A DNA stretch of 64,000 nucleotides from Mesoplasma lactucae ATCC 49193 (GTDB lineage: Bacteria > Bacillota_I > Bacilli_A > Mycoplasmatales > Mycoplasmataceae), in NCBI RefSeq assembly GCF_002441935.1, contig NZ_CP023668.1:682001-746000 (forward strand). The letters are read 5' to 3'. Under the pieces are notes generated by a model, which ran no database searches, was not told where the DNA came from, and saw nothing but the letters and a program-made list of their open reading frames with translations. The translations under genes were made by a program, and so were the position numbers. How positions within the stretch are numbered: the stretch's first letter is position 1; every line of letters starts with the position of its first letter. Shown here in pieces: positions 11,921 through 25,391 of this stretch.

Positions 11921-12533
11921 TTTTTAATTTTTCATCCACAATTCTTATAGCTTGTTTTAATACATTATCTTTATCTTTATTTGCATCAACTACTTCGAAT
12001 CTTTCTGGGTGTTTTTTAATTAAATCTTTATAGCCAGAAATTACTTTCTTTTTATAGTCATTATTTTCTTCATCTAAACGATTCTTGCTTTCATCTCGTG
12101 TGTTCATTCGAGCATTAGCAACATCGATATCAACATTGAAGTATAAAGTTAAATTAGGAACTCATTCACCAAGTACAATGTGTTGTACTTCATCGATATC
12201 GTTAACTTTTAACCCTCTTCCAGCTCCTTGATATGCACTAGTTGAATCCATGTATCTATCACATATGACAATGTATCCATCTTTTAATGCAGGAATAATA
12301 ACATCAACTAAATGTTGTTTTCTAGAAGCAATGAATAACAAAGCTTCAGTTCAGGGATCCATTTTTTCATCACGTTTCTTTAATAAAACGTTTCTAATTT
12401 CTTCAGATATTTTAGTTCCTCCAGGTTCCCTAGTGACTAAAACTTTATATCCTTCATCTTCTAAGTGTTTTTTTAATGGTTCTACGACTGTGGTTTTACC
12501 TGAACCATCTGGTCCTTCTAAAGTTATAAACAT
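11907..12533 (-). CDS. tmk: Thymidylate kinase
   Basis: A 208-aa P-loop kinase. Walker A is GPDGSGKTT at 8-16, followed by REPGGT near 37-42 and the D-R-Y-x-D-S-T motif near 95. It phosphorylates dTMP to dTDP for DNA synthesis. A perfect AGGAGG stands 6-7 bases before the ATG at 12533 and is partly formed by the end of recR. Its last 14 bases overlap the start of holB. One TGA is read as Trp at M-D-P-W-T. Confidence 0.93.
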
Positions 12534-12544
12534 ACTATTGCCTC

Positions 12545-13129
12545 CTAATCGTCTTTTTTTCTATTTTTTAATGCATCTGAAAGAGTTTTTTCATCGACGT
12601 AATCCAAAACTCCTCCCACCGGTATTCCTCTAGCAAGTCTTGTGTATTTAATGCCTCTTTGTCTTGCTATGTCTCTTATATAATTAGCAGTTAATTCTCC
12701 ATTGAAAGTGGAATTTAGAGCTAATATTAATTCTGTATTTTTATTAGTTCTATTAAAAAGCTTATCTATAGTAAGTTTGTCAGGTGTTATATTCTTTGAA
12801 AGATTAATCTCCCCATTTAATACAGCATATGCCCCGTTATAATCATGAATTTCTTCTATAGTCATAGCATCTGACATAGTAGAAACTACAGCTATAAGAT
12901 TTTTATCTCTATCAGGGTCTGAGCAAATAGGACAAACATTATCTATAGTCATATAAAAACAAGTAGGACATTGACCTAAATCATTTTTAATGATGTCTAA
13001 TGCTTCTTGCGCATTTTCAATTTTGTTATTTTTGTTAACCAAATCTATAGCCATACGCTTAGCGGATTTTTTAGTTACTCCATCAAGAAATCTTAATTTT
13101 TCAACAACTTCATCAAATTTATTTTCCAT
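12545..13129 (-). CDS. recR: Recombination mediator RecR
   Basis: A 194-aa protein, close to the usual RecR length. An N-terminal helix-hairpin-helix region precedes a C4 zinc finger (C-P-T-C … C-P-I-C, about residues 53-68) and a Toprim domain. RecR acts with RecO/RecF to load RecA at gaps. The order dnaX-recR is widely conserved in Firmicutes, though the small yaaK gene usually between them is absent here. Four copies of CTATAG lie in this short gene. GGAGAA precedes the start, which lies 2 bases after the dnaX stop. Confidence 0.93.
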   Translation of the reverse strand: MENKFDEVVEKLRFLDGVTKKSAKRMAIDLVNKNNKIENAQEALDIIKNDLGQCPTCFYMTIDNVCPICSDPDRDKNLIAVVSTMSDAMTIEEIHDYNGAYAVLNGEINLSKNITPDKLTIDKLFNRTNKNTELILALNSTFNGELTANYIRDIARQRGIKYTRLARGIPVGGVLDYVDEKTLSDALKNRKKDD

Positions 13130-13131
13130 AG

Positions 13132-15111
13132 TTATTCTCCAAAGTTAATATCATCTAAATCAAATAACTTAGATGCGTTCTTTAACAATTCTTTATCTTC
13201 TTCTGAATTTTTACCATTGATAACATTTTTGTTATTTAAATAAAAGTTTTTGACGTCTTCTCTGGAATAAATTGGCAATAAATTTTGTTTTTTAAGTTCT
13301 GAGAATGTTATCTTAGATTCTTTTCAATAATTAGCACTAATCGCATACACAACATATTCTTGTCCTAATAAATTATTTAATTCTTTTCTGAAACTGTCAT
13401 TAAGTAATTCATGATTAATTAAATCAGCTTGTGAGTTTGTATCAGTAATTATTATTATTTCATTATTGTTTGCAGCTGTTACTTTTGTATTGAAGAATGA
13501 TGCTAAAGAATTTGCTTTATCTTTATTTATAAATTCATCAGAATCATCGACTTCAAAGATTGAATCAATTTTATCGGTTAATTCGTGGCGTAATTCTGGG
13601 CGTTTGTCTTCAATTACACCCATTAAAACATTAATAAGATCACTTATTAAATATTTAATATGTGTTTTGTTAGCAACCTTTTTCGCCTTTTCGGATTGCG
13701 TTTCAATTAATTCATTTTTGTTGTTTGCAATTTTATTAGCATCGATAACAGCCTTTGTTTCAGCAGTAAAGCTTAAACTGTCAAAGGTTAGACTTTCGTC
13801 TTCAGGACTTTCTGAAGCAATTGTTTTTTCAGTATTTTTTTCTATTTCTTCAAAAGAATCATCTTGATTCAATTCAATTGGTTCTTCTTCTATAGCCATA
13901 GCAGGTTCTTGAACTGCTTTTGTAGCTATAATCAGTTCATTATCTATAGCTGGAATTTGTTCAAATTTAACTACAGGTTTTTCTATTTCATTTACATTTG
14001 GTTTAGTATCTATAGATATCTTTTTGTCTTTGTTATCTATAGACTTTAAAATACTTAATAATATGTAATCGAATGAAGCGGTATTATTCTTTGTTTTAAT
14101 ATATGCATCTGTTAAATTGTCAGCTATAGTAAATAATTTTTCTATAGGAACATTTTTAAACTCTTGTGCATCATCTTCGTTAATATCTTCAAGTAATTTG
14201 CTATCACCAGTTAACTTAAATTCAATAAGCTCTTTAATAATCTTAATTAAAGCTAATGTAAGCACATCGAAATTCATTCCTTGTTGTTTATTCTTTTCAA
14301 AATAATCAATAATTGTTGTATATTCTCCGTTAATAACATTTTTGATGATATTTACCTTTTCATCTTTTGTAGCTACGTAAAATATTTCTTTAACCTTATT
14401 TATATCAATATTCTTAGTGTCATTAGAGATAATCATTAATTGTTCTAAAACATTTAATGCATCTCTTAAAGATCCTTCTGATAAAGAATATATTTCATTA
14501 GCAGCTTCTTCAGTTATTGTATAACCCTCTTCTTTGGCAATAAAATTAATTCTTTCTTTTAATGCATCATTAGATATCTTTTTAAAACTAAAAGTTTGAC
14601 ATCTTGAAATGATAGTCTGAGGAATTTTATCGTATTCAGTTGTAGCAAGAATAAATACTACATGAGCGGGTGGTTCTTCTAAAGTTTTTAGTAGTGCATT
14701 AAAGGCTGCTTTGGAAAGCATATGTACTTCATCGATTATGTAAACTTTATATTTTCCAGCTATAGGTAAAGTTTGAACTGCATTTGTTATGTTACGAATT
14801 TCGTCCACTCCGTTGTTTGAAGCAGCATCTATTTCATAGATATCTGGAAATTGATTTTGATTAAATGAAACACAATTATCACATTCATCACAAGGATTAC
14901 CGTCTTGTAAATTTTGGCAATTAATAGCTTTTGCTAAAATTCTTGCTATAGAAGTTTTACCTGTACCTCTTTGTCCGGCAAATAAATATGCATGACCAAA
15001 AGAATTATTTTTTAATTCTGAAGTCAAGATTTCAACTATATTTTTATGTCCTGCAACATCCTTAAAATTAGAAGGACGGTAGGTACGATATAAAGAATTA
15101 TGTTTCTCCAT
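13132..15111 (-). CDS. dnaX: DNA polymerase III subunits gamma/tau
   Basis: A 659-aa protein. The AAA+ domain has Walker A GQRGTGKT near 46-53, four zinc cysteines at about 65, 74, 77 and 80, the DEVH Walker B, and a sensor region. A long acidic linker follows, then a C-terminal tau-like domain. A TGA (Trp) at 13324 is followed by 63 more codons to a TAA at 13132. Start: ATG at 15111 is chosen because GGGGTG lies 6-8 bases upstream; a GTG at 15120 is also in frame. Eight CTATAG palindromes occur in the gene, far more than in most neighbours. It heads the dnaX-recR-tmk-holB-trmN6-tilS cluster. No slippery A-run frameshift site was evident. Confidence 0.94.
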
Positions 15112-15134
15112 TGTTAACACCCCGTTATCATTTA

Positions 15135-15140
15135 ATTATA
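15135..15140 (-). promoter_or_regulatory. -10 box of the dnaX operon
   Basis: TATAAT on the minus strand, 24-29 bases upstream of the chosen dnaX ATG. The -35 side (TAAAGA at 17 bases) is weak. Confidence 0.5.
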
Positions 15141-15170
15141 ATATATTTTGCTTCTATTCTTTAACCCGAC

Positions 15171-15266
15171 TAGTTAATAACTAATTTAAAAACATGAACC
15201 TATTTTATTAAACAATCAATTAAAAACGGTGTAAAATCGAGAATATAGATGCGTACTTACAATAAG
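15171..15266. promoter_or_regulatory. hxlR promoter and two palindromes in the divergent hxlR-dnaX gap
   Basis: The gap holds a perfect inverted repeat TAGTTAATAACTA (15171-15183), a plus-strand promoter with TAAACA (15209-15214) and TGTAAAAT (-10 TAAAAT at 15232-15237, 17-base spacer), and CTTACAATAAG (15256-15266) just downstream of the expected start point. These are plausible operator sites for the HxlR protein encoded next to them; binding is inferred. Confidence 0.45.
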
Positions 15267-15286
15267 ATAGTTAGGAGATCTTTAAA

Positions 15287-15622
15287 ATGCAAAAATATGC
15301 TAGAAGTAACGACGAGTTCTGTCCAGTAGCTAAAACACTGGAAATGATTGGAACACCATGAAAAGTAATGATAGTTTATCGTCTTTTAAACGGTAAACTA
15401 CGTTTTAATGAGTTTAAAAAAGAAATCCCTAACATTAGTGAAAAAATGTTAAGTTGTTCTTTAAAAGACTTAGAAAAAGACAAGATAATAATCAGAACTG
15501 AATATCACGATGGTCCGATTCGTGTTGAATATGAACTTTCAACAGAAGGTAAACAATTAAAACCTTTGATTGATGAAATGATTAATTTCGGAAACCGTTA
15601 TACAAATTGCAAAAAAAACTAA
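15287..15622 (+). CDS. HxlR-family winged-helix regulator
   Basis: A 111-aa protein with the HxlR signature: C-P-V at residues 12-14, then the winged helix (G-T-P-W-K-V near 23-28, R-F-N-E-F-K near 43-48, L-x4-L-E-K-D-K near 64-73). The single early cysteine at about 12 matches the redox-sensing Cys of YodB/HypR-type members, which respond to quinones, aldehydes or thiol stress. A TGA codon encodes the Trp in the motif, so a standard-code reading begins only at residue 28. TTAGGAGATC precedes the ATG. It is the only plus-strand gene in the left arm and is divergent from dnaX. Confidence 0.88.
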
Positions 15623-15646
15623 GGAAGCTAAATTCCTTAGTTTTTT
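15615..15646. terminator. Bidirectional terminator between hxlR and tadA
   Basis: A 12-bp stem AAAACTAAGGAA / TTCCTTAGTTTT with a 6-base loop, followed by T-runs. It ends the plus-strand hxlR gene and probably also the convergent tadA gene. Confidence 0.8.
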
Positions 15647-16080
15647 TAACGAATATTTTGATTAAAGAATTCAGAAAGAATAGTTTGATATTCTTCTTCT
15701 TGTTCTTTGGTGGTGTTTTTATTTAATGAAAGATAGTTATCATGTAAAGCAAAGCTTCTAGTTACATCGTTTTTGTCGTTATTAAGAATGTAATCAACTG
15801 ACTTAATTTTAGCTTGTCTAATGGCTGAATAGCACATTCCACAAGGTTCTAAAGTTGTATAAATGACACAATCATTTAATTTTGTATTATCTTTTAAAGC
15901 TTGATTAATGGCATTAATCTCAGCGTGACCACTTATTGTATTGTTTTTAACTCGATCATTATAACCTTCAGCGATTATATTACCGTTCTTATCAACAATT
16001 AAAGCACTCACAGGAATATCATTGTTAGCCAATGGTATTTTTATTAATTCCATCAATCTTTCATAATATTTATCTTCCAT
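15646..16080 (-). CDS. tadA: tRNA-adenosine deaminase (TadA-like cytidine/deoxycytidylate deaminase family)
   Basis: A 144-aa zinc deaminase with the catalytic H-A-E at about residues 52-54 and P-C-G-M-C near 79-83. TadA converts A34 of tRNA(Arg) to inosine so that one tRNA can read several CGN codons. Length and the H-A-E-I…E-P-C spacing fit TadA; a nucleoside or guanine deaminase of the same fold is the alternative. AAGGAAAC precedes the ATG. It follows the SRP RNA on the same strand. Confidence 0.8.
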   Translation of the reverse strand: MEDKYYERLMELIKIPLANNDIPVSALIVDKNGNIIAEGYNDRVKNNTISGHAEINAINQALKDNTKLNDCVIYTTLEPCGMCYSAIRQAKIKSVDYILNNDKNDVTRSFALHDNYLSLNKNTTKEQEEEYQTILSEFFNQNIR

Positions 16081-16106
16081 TACTTTGTTTCCTTAATAAA
16101 TAAAAA

Positions 16107-16184
16107 ACCAATATACAAGACACAGATCCTTATAGCTGCTACCTTCCGGTCCTGACTAGGTTCAGACGTTATCTTTATACTGGC
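16107..16184 (-). ncRNA. ffs: Signal recognition particle RNA (4.5S-like, small form)
   Basis: The minus strand contains the conserved SRP domain IV sequence GTCAGGACCGGAAGGTAGC (16136-16156 region), which binds Ffh. Its flanks pair (CTGAACC… side with …AGC side), and the ends CCAGTATA and TATATTGG form the closing stem. The total is about 78 nt, a compact Alu-less form. A good promoter precedes it and a T-run follows at 16101-16107. It sits between serS and tadA, a common location in this group. Confidence 0.92.
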
Positions 16185-16190
16185 AAAATT

Positions 16191-16219
16191 ATTTTAACAT
16201 TTTTTAATAAGTTCAGTAA
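16191..16219 (-). promoter_or_regulatory. Promoter of the SRP RNA gene
   Basis: On the minus strand: -35 TTACTG (16214-16219), a 17-base spacer, -10 TAAAAT (16191-16196) and a predicted start at the G of 16184. It lies directly after the serS stop. Confidence 0.7.
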
Positions 16220-16222
16220 AAC

Positions 16223-17491
<1,269 letters not shown>

Positions 17492-17606
17492 TTTCCCTCT
17501 CCTAAATCATTTAAGTATAAGTAATTGAGATAATAATTTATCTCTATTTACCTTTTATTATAGCGTTTTTATACCTTATATAAATGTTTATTTTATTAAC
17601 ATAAAG

Positions 17607-18572
17607 TTAATCAAAGTCATCGTATAAATCAAAAGGAATCAACATATTTTGTGATTCGAAATAAAATGCTGCAACTTTTCTAATCTTGTCTATAACTTTT
17701 TGAGCAACATTGTGACCAGATCAAGCAACTCCACTAAAGTCTAAAACATCATAGTGGTAAGGAACTTCTTGTTCTCTCATGTCTCTTCACAATACTGATG
17801 CATTACCGTCGTTAAAAAACACTCTATTAGTTCCTAAGAAGTATTTCCCACTTGCGAATCCATCTATAACTTTTGGTTGAAACAATTTATACATTTGCAT
17901 TTGGTTTCATCCTGTAGCTCTATAGTTTTTATTAAATTCGATTGATTCTGAAACAAAAAATCCATCTTTATTTCTGGTTTTTCTTGCTACGAATTCGATA
18001 GGGTCATAGCCATCAAGTTTTTTAGCAGTGCTATCTAATTGATACTTAAGAATGTAAACTCAATAAGTTTCGCTTACTCTTTTACCATCAGAATTTGTAA
18101 CTGTTCTTGTTCTTTGTTCTTTATCTTGATTTAAAGCAAATCTCACTTCTTCATTGTTTAATTTAAAAGAAAGACCATTTATTCCTCTATAGACTTTGCC
18201 TCTATTAATACCTTCATATTTAAAATTGATTGAACTGTCTACAAGTCCTTGTGTATTATCAAAATATATTTGATAAAGTTTTTCAACAATTGGTCCTAGA
18301 GCGCTGCTATTTTTCATAGCCACTTTTTTCTTATAGGCACCATGTAAAGTACTAACTATAAATATAGTTAATGAGGCTATAACAAAAGCTACAATAATAG
18401 GCACAAATGTTTTTGAAAACCCCATAGCAATTTGAATAATTACAGCTATGATTGTTAATAACGCACCACCACCTATAACTCATCAATAATTTTTATTGAA
18501 TACAGGTTCTTCAATTTCTACTTTATCTATTTCTTTTCTCATAAGCTCGCAAGCTTTTTCGTCATTTATCAT
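17607..18572 (-). CDS. Membrane protein of the DUF3137 type, downstream of lemA
   Basis: A 321-aa protein. After a charged N-terminus (about 30 residues) come two adjacent membrane segments (about 33-70), then a soluble domain. The soluble part contains F-N-K-N-Y…M-Q-M-Y-K-L-F-Q-P-K, which resembles DUF3137, a family often found beside LemA. AGGAGGAAAAAA precedes the ATG. Function is unknown; pairing with LemA suggests a shared membrane role. The assignment rests on recognition by eye of a short motif and on context. Confidence 0.6.
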
Positions 18573-18588
18573 TTTTTCCTCCTATAAC

Positions 18589-18626
18589 AAAAAAATACAA
18601 CGGTTCCTAATCGGAAGTCGTTGTAA
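18589..18626 (-). terminator. Terminator after lemA
   Basis: Outer stem ACAACG / CGTTGT, an inner TTCC/GGAA pairing, then a T-run on the minus strand. It lies between lemA and the DUF3137-like gene and may be only partly effective. Confidence 0.6.
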
Positions 18627-18643
18627 GTATGATTTTGTTTCTA

Positions 18644-19255
18644 TTAAAAACCTAAATCCATTTTTACATCTTTTCTTTCTTCAGGTGTTGATTCAAAGAA
18701 AGGTTTTGAAGATAAGTGTTTTTGTGAAGCAATAACATTATCAGGATATTGGGTAATTGTTTGATTGTAAATAGATACGTTTGAGTTGTAGATTCTTCTT
18801 GAAGCTGCAATATTTTGTTCACAATCAGTAATTGATTTTTGTAAACTCTTAACATTTTGAGTAGCTGTTAAGTTTGGATATGCTTCCATTTGAATATTAA
18901 TACTTCTTTGTAATTGAGTCATTTTGTCGTTTAAGTCTGCTTTTTCTTCAGTACTTAAACCGTTTACGTTTGTGTTTCTTAATCTAGTTACTTCTGTTAA
19001 TGTACTTTGTTCATATTTCATTGCTTGTCTTGTTACATCAACTAATTTAGTTAAACTATCAGATCTTTGAGTTAATTGAGTATCAATTCCAGAATCTGCT
19101 TCATTAATTTTTACTAAATATTTATTTAATTTATTTGAAATTCCAATTGAAATAAAAATTGGAATAATAAATATAAAAGAAAGGTATCAAAAGAATTTAC
19201 CAACTCCACTTGCTGTAGCTGGTTTTTCTTGATTAAAGTCTTTTTGGACTGCCAT
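18644..19255 (-). CDS. lemA: LemA family protein
   Basis: A 203-aa protein with one N-terminal membrane segment (about 19-40) and a helical extracellular or cytoplasmic domain. The LemA pattern is visible: N-E-A-D-S-G-I-D-T-Q-L-x-Q-R at about 55-70, E-A-Y-P-N-L near 120, then E-x2-I-x2-S-R-R-x-Y-N. The family is a small helical bundle of unknown function. The start at 19255 is supported by GAGGAAC and needs a TGA read as Trp. It may form a unit with the DUF3137-like gene downstream. Confidence 0.9.
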
Positions 19256-19334
19256 TTTATGTTCCTCGTTTTCGTTTTTTCCATAACTATATTTTATAAT
19301 TTTGATTTTTAAATACAACGAAATTAAAAAAGAA

Positions 19335-19356
19335 AAAAGAGCTTGAGCTCTTTTAA
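19335..19356 (-). terminator. Terminator after gyrA
   Basis: Stem AAAAGAGC / GCTCTTTT with a 4-base loop TTGA and a T-run on the minus strand, placed 10 bases after the gyrA stop. Confidence 0.8.
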
Positions 19357-19366
19357 AATTATTTTC

Positions 19367-21844
19367 TTAATCTTCTTCGAAGTCTTGGTTTTCTTCACCA
19401 TGTTTACGGTATTCTAACGATACTGATGTTATAACATCTTTACCAGCTAATCTAATACCTCTAACTCCAGCAGCAGTTCTAGATAATGTAGGAACGTCAC
19501 TAACTCTTGTTTTAATTAGATTACCGTCAGATGAAATAATTAACAACAAGTCAGATTCTCTAGTTCCAAGAATTGCTTTGAAGTCACCATCATGTAAATT
19601 CATAACTTTAACTCCTTTAGCATTTCTTCCACTAATTCTGTATTCACTAATCTTAGTTTTCTTGAAGTTTCCTTTTGATGAGATTGTTGTGATTTCATCA
19701 ACTCCAAATGAAGTAGTTGCACCAACAACCGCATCACCTTCTTCAAGCTTAATACCTTTAACTCCAGTAGCAGTTCTTGATAGCGGTCTAATTTTTGATT
19801 CATCAATTCTGATAACTTTACCATCTTTTGTAGCAATGAAGATTGTTTCTTCGCCAGTTGTTGGTAATACAGAAACTAAACGATCATCATCTTTTAAGTT
19901 AATAGCGATTTTACCGTTTTTGTTAACTCTATCAAAGTTTTCGATGTCAGTTTTCTTAATGATTCCATCACGTGTAACGAAGTTTAAATATTTGAATTTA
20001 CCTTTATCATTTCTGATTGGTAAAATAGCTGTAATTGTGTCATCTTTAGTTAGTCCATCCAAGAAGTTGACTACAGGAATACCTTTGTTGGTACGTGAGT
20101 ATTGTCTAATTCCATAAGCTTTTGTTCTGAATACTTTACCAGTATCAGTAAACATCATAACTCAGTCTCTTGTTTTTCCCATAGCAGAAAGAACAATTGG
20201 GTCATCTGGGTTATTATCAATTGAAATTCCACGACCACCACGTTTTTGAACTCTAAATTCGTTTGGATCTAAACGGCGAATATTTCCTTCTTTTGAAAGA
20301 ACGATCATCATTTTAACGTCAGGAATTAACTCTTCATTATCAATGTCTAACATTGCATCTGGAATTGTTTCTGTACGACGGTCGTCTCCGAATTTTTCAT
20401 TAATTTCTTCTAATTGAGCAATAAGAACTTGGTTTTGTTCTTCTCTATCTGAAATTAATTTATTTAGATAATCTAAACGAGAAGAAATTTCATCCATTTC
20501 TGTTTGAAGTTTTTCTCTTTCTAAGCCAACTAAACGTTGTAAAGTCATAGCAAGAATTGCTTTAACTTGATCTTCGTCAAATCCATATTTAGCCATTAAG
20601 CTTTGGCGCGCTTCTTCAGTACTATTAGAATTACGGATAATGTGAATAATATTATCGATATCATCTAATGCTTTGTGTAGCCCTTCAAGAATATGATGTC
20701 TTGCTTGTTTTTTGTCTCGTTCAAAAATAGAACGTTTTACAATAATGCTAATTTGATATTCTACATAGAATTTAATAATACTTTTTAAATCTAATAGAAC
20801 AGGAATTTGATTATGTAAAGTTAACATGTTAATTGAAAAACTTGTTTGTAAAGGAGTATATCTGTAAAGTTGTGATAATACTAAATCGGGATTAGCATCA
20901 CGTTTTAAATCAATAACAATTTTGATTCCTTCTTTTAAGTTTGATTCATCACGAATATCTGAAATTTCAGTAATTTGTTTAGTCTTAACTAGTTCAACAA
21001 TTTTTTCAATAATTTTTACTTTGTTAGTTTGGTAAGGGATTTCACTAACAACCAAACGTTCATGTTGTCCATGTTCTTCAGTTCTGATTTTGGCACGCAT
21101 TCTGACGCTACCTTTACCAGTCTTATAACCTTCACGCATTGAAGGACCATTTGTCATTAATGCTCCAGTTGGGAAGTCAGGTCCTTGAATGTAGTTATCT
21201 AAAATTTCATCTATGGTAATGTCGTTATTTTTAACATAAGCAATAACAGCATCATTAACTTCTCGTAAGTTATGAGGTGGAATGTTTGTAGCCATACCGA
21301 CTGCAATTCCCATAGCCCCATTTACTAATAGGTTTGGAAAATATCCAGTTAAATATGATGGTTCAGTTTCTGTAGCATCATAGTTATCTACAAACGGAAC
21401 TGTATCCATATCAATATCTTTGATTAAGTAGTCAGATATTTTTGCTAAACGTGCTTCTGTATAACGCATAGCGGCTGCTCCATCACCATCAATTGAACCA
21501 AAGTTTCCGTGACCATCAATTAGAGGGTATCTGTATGAGAAATCTTGAGCCATTCTAACCATGGCTTCATAAACAGAACTATCACCATGTGGGTGGTACT
21601 TCCCGATAACTTCCCCAACAATACGAGCTGATTTTTTGTAAGGTTGGTCATGAGTCATTTTCAATTGATTCATAGCATAGATAATACGTCTATGAACAGG
21701 TTTTAATCCGTCACGTAAATCAGGTAATGCCCTTGAAACAATAACACTCATTGAATATTCTAGGAAGTCACGACGAACTTCTGTAGAAACATCAATGGGT
21801 AATATACGACCATGACCAAAATCTATTTCTTCTTTTTCACTCAT
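19367..21844 (-). CDS. gyrA: DNA gyrase subunit A
   Basis: An 825-aa protein. The breakage-reunion domain has the catalytic tyrosine at Y128 in A-A-A-M-R-Y-T-E, and the quinolone-determining region [10 protein letters not shown] at about 84-93. The C-terminal beta-pinwheel contains the gyrase-box motif Q-K-R-G-G-R-G-I near 535-542. The gyrase box distinguishes it from ParC. An acidic tail closes the protein. One TGA (Trp) near 20162 splits the gene under the standard code. It works with GyrB to introduce negative supercoils; an unrelated salvage gene lies between the two. Confidence 0.95.
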
Positions 21845-21862
21845 CTTTTAATTACTTCCTTT

Positions 21863-22435
21863 TTATTTATTAAATCCGTGGTAAACATCATTTGTTTGTT
21901 TGTATAAATCTTTGATGTCAAATCTTTCACGGTAGTTTTTTGTATCTCCAGTTAAGATAGCTTTAATTGCTTCACGAGCAGATTTATGAGAATCAACAAC
22001 AGTTAGTTGAGGAACGTCTCCTTTATTTAAATCTTTGTCGTAGAAAGCTCCAGTAATCATTTCGTTTAGTCCAAATCCTACGATTTCTCCATGAATAACA
22101 CCTTGTTTATATCTGAAGTCAGAAATAATTGGGAACACTAATTTTGAAGGATCGTTTTTAGCCATTTCAACAACTAATCCAAATTCCATATGTGTTCCAG
22201 AATCTCATCCATCCATTTCAAGAATAACGATGTCTGATTCTTTAATTCCTTTGTAGTCTAATGCAAAAATTTCTTCATTAGTTGGTGCAGTTCCTTGATT
22301 GGTATCAAAGTCTACAGGGTTTTTAATTGTGTAGTCTGGGAACATTTTTCTAAGTTCTTCACCTTCACGTTTTCTTGCATCTCATTGTGCTTCGTTGAAC
22401 ATTGATCCAGCATTGTAAATGATTTTATTTTTCAT
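21863..22435 (-). CDS. Nucleoside 2-deoxyribosyltransferase family protein
   Basis: A 190-aa protein. It starts with a Rossmann-like strand and a glycine turn (Y-N-A-G-S-M-F-N near 7-14), then D-I-V-I-L-E-M-D near 78-85 and D-S-G-T-H-M-E-F near 88-95; the glutamate there corresponds to the catalytic nucleophile. The family swaps bases between deoxyribosides and serves purine/pyrimidine salvage. In mollicutes, which cannot make nucleotides de novo, such an enzyme is useful. It lies between gyrB and gyrA on the same strand, probably in their transcript. AAGGAAAAAG precedes the start. Confidence 0.82.
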
Positions 22436-22458
22436 AATTCTTTTTCCTTATCTAATAA

Positions 22459-24399
<1,941 letters not shown>

Positions 24400-24435
24400 C
24401 TAAAATGAAAGACTAGATAGTCTTTCTTTGTACTA

Positions 24436-24444
24436 ATTATATCA
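24436..24444 (-). promoter_or_regulatory. Extended -10 promoter of gyrB
   Basis: The minus strand shows TGATATAAT, an extended -10 (TGnTATAAT), about 58 bases upstream of the gyrB start and downstream of the ksgA terminator. Confidence 0.55.
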
Positions 24445-24511
24445 TAATTAGCATTATTTTAGCCGTTGTAAAGGTTTAAAGGCATATGAAAAAAACCACT
24501 AGAAAATGAAA

Positions 24512-24556
24512 AAAACCTTAAAATGCGTTGTTTTTTTCGCAAATTTTAAGGTTTTA
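24512..24556 (-). terminator. Terminator after ksgA
   Basis: A long hairpin whose arms AAACCTTAAAA and TTTTAAGGTTT enclose an inner GCG/CGC pairing and an A-rich loop, followed by seven T's on the minus strand. Confidence 0.8.
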
Positions 24557-24581
24557 GGTTGAAATTATTTATTTTTTCTCA

Positions 24582-25391
24582 CTAATAAGAGTTGTTATAT
24601 AAATTTATATATTGGTCTAAATCAATGTTTTCTGGTCTTAAGTTTTCAGATATTTGGGTTTTATTTAAAACATCTTTCGCTTTTTCTTTGTCTCCTAGAA
24701 CTCTACCTAGATTATTTAAGATTGTTTTACGTCTATTATTAAAAAGTTGTCTTACAAACGAAATGAACTTTTGTGGGTCTTTTACATCATTAACATGATC
24801 ATTATTGAAAGTTAAACTAACAATTGCGCTGTCTACTTTTGGTATAGGTCTAAACATTTTTTTAGGCACTGTGAATTCATATTTTGTAGTTGCATAAAAA
24901 TCACACGCTATAGATAGATTATTATAGTTATTTTCATTTACTTTAGCACATACTCTTGTAGCCACTTCTTTTTGCATCATGAATACAGCTTTAGTTAATA
25001 AGTCATGTACATCTAAGGTATTGAATAAAATTTCACTTGTTATGTAGTAAGGCATATTAGAAATTAAAAAAACATTCTTATAGTCATATTTTTTATTTTC
25101 TCCAGCTATAAGTTCTCGTAGGTCAACTTCTAAAGCATCTTTAATAATTAGTTCAAAATTTTCACTATTTATTTCTTTATTTAAGATATCCTCCATATCT
25201 CTATCAATTTCTATAGCTATAACTTTTTTAAATCTTTTCACTAATTGTTTGGTTAGAGCTCCTTTACCAGGACCGATTTCTATGACTAAACTATCTTTTT
25301 CATTACCTAATAAGTCAACAATCTTTGTAATTAAATTTGGATCACTAATAAAGTTTTGTCCAAATTGTTTTTTTGCATTAATTTGTTCCAT
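24582..25391 (-). CDS. ksgA: 16S rRNA dimethyladenosine transferase
   Basis: A 269-aa SAM-dependent methyltransferase. It begins with the family pattern K-K-Q-F-G-Q-N-F at about 7-14. Motif I is E-I-G-P-G-K-G-A-L-T near 39-48, and the catalytic N-M-P-Y-Y-I-T is near 113-119 (usual form N-L-P-Y). It dimethylates two adjacent adenines in the 3' hairpin of 16S rRNA. The start lies within the last 14 bases of rnmV, and its AGAAGGA site is inside rnmV, so the two are coupled. Confidence 0.94.
   Translation of the reverse strand: MEQINAKKQFGQNFISDPNLITKIVDLLGNEKDSLVIEIGPGKGALTKQLVKRFKKVIAIEIDRDMEDILNKEINSENFELIIKDALEVDLRELIAGENKKYDYKNVFLISNMPYYITSEILFNTLDVHDLLTKAVFMMQKEVATRVCAKVNENNYNNLSIACDFYATTKYEFTVPKKMFRPIPKVDSAIVSLTFNNDHVNDVKDPQKFISFVRQLFNNRRKTILNNLGRVLGDKEKAKDVLNKTQISENLRPENIDLDQYINLYNNSY

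Noticed and set aside
14100-15111. Programmed frameshift in dnaX giving separate gamma and tau.
   Set aside because: I saw no AAAAAAG-type slippery site with a following hairpin in the relevant region.
16081-16200. Possible T-box or riboswitch near serS.
   Set aside because: The conserved core is the SRP RNA, on the minus strand and downstream of serS; no T-box sequence (TGGNACCGCG-like) was seen.
25378-25391. The identical 14-base overlaps of rnmV/ksgA and tmk/holB seemed notable.
   Set aside because: The overlapping sequences differ, and short overlaps of this size are common in compact genomes; probably coincidence.
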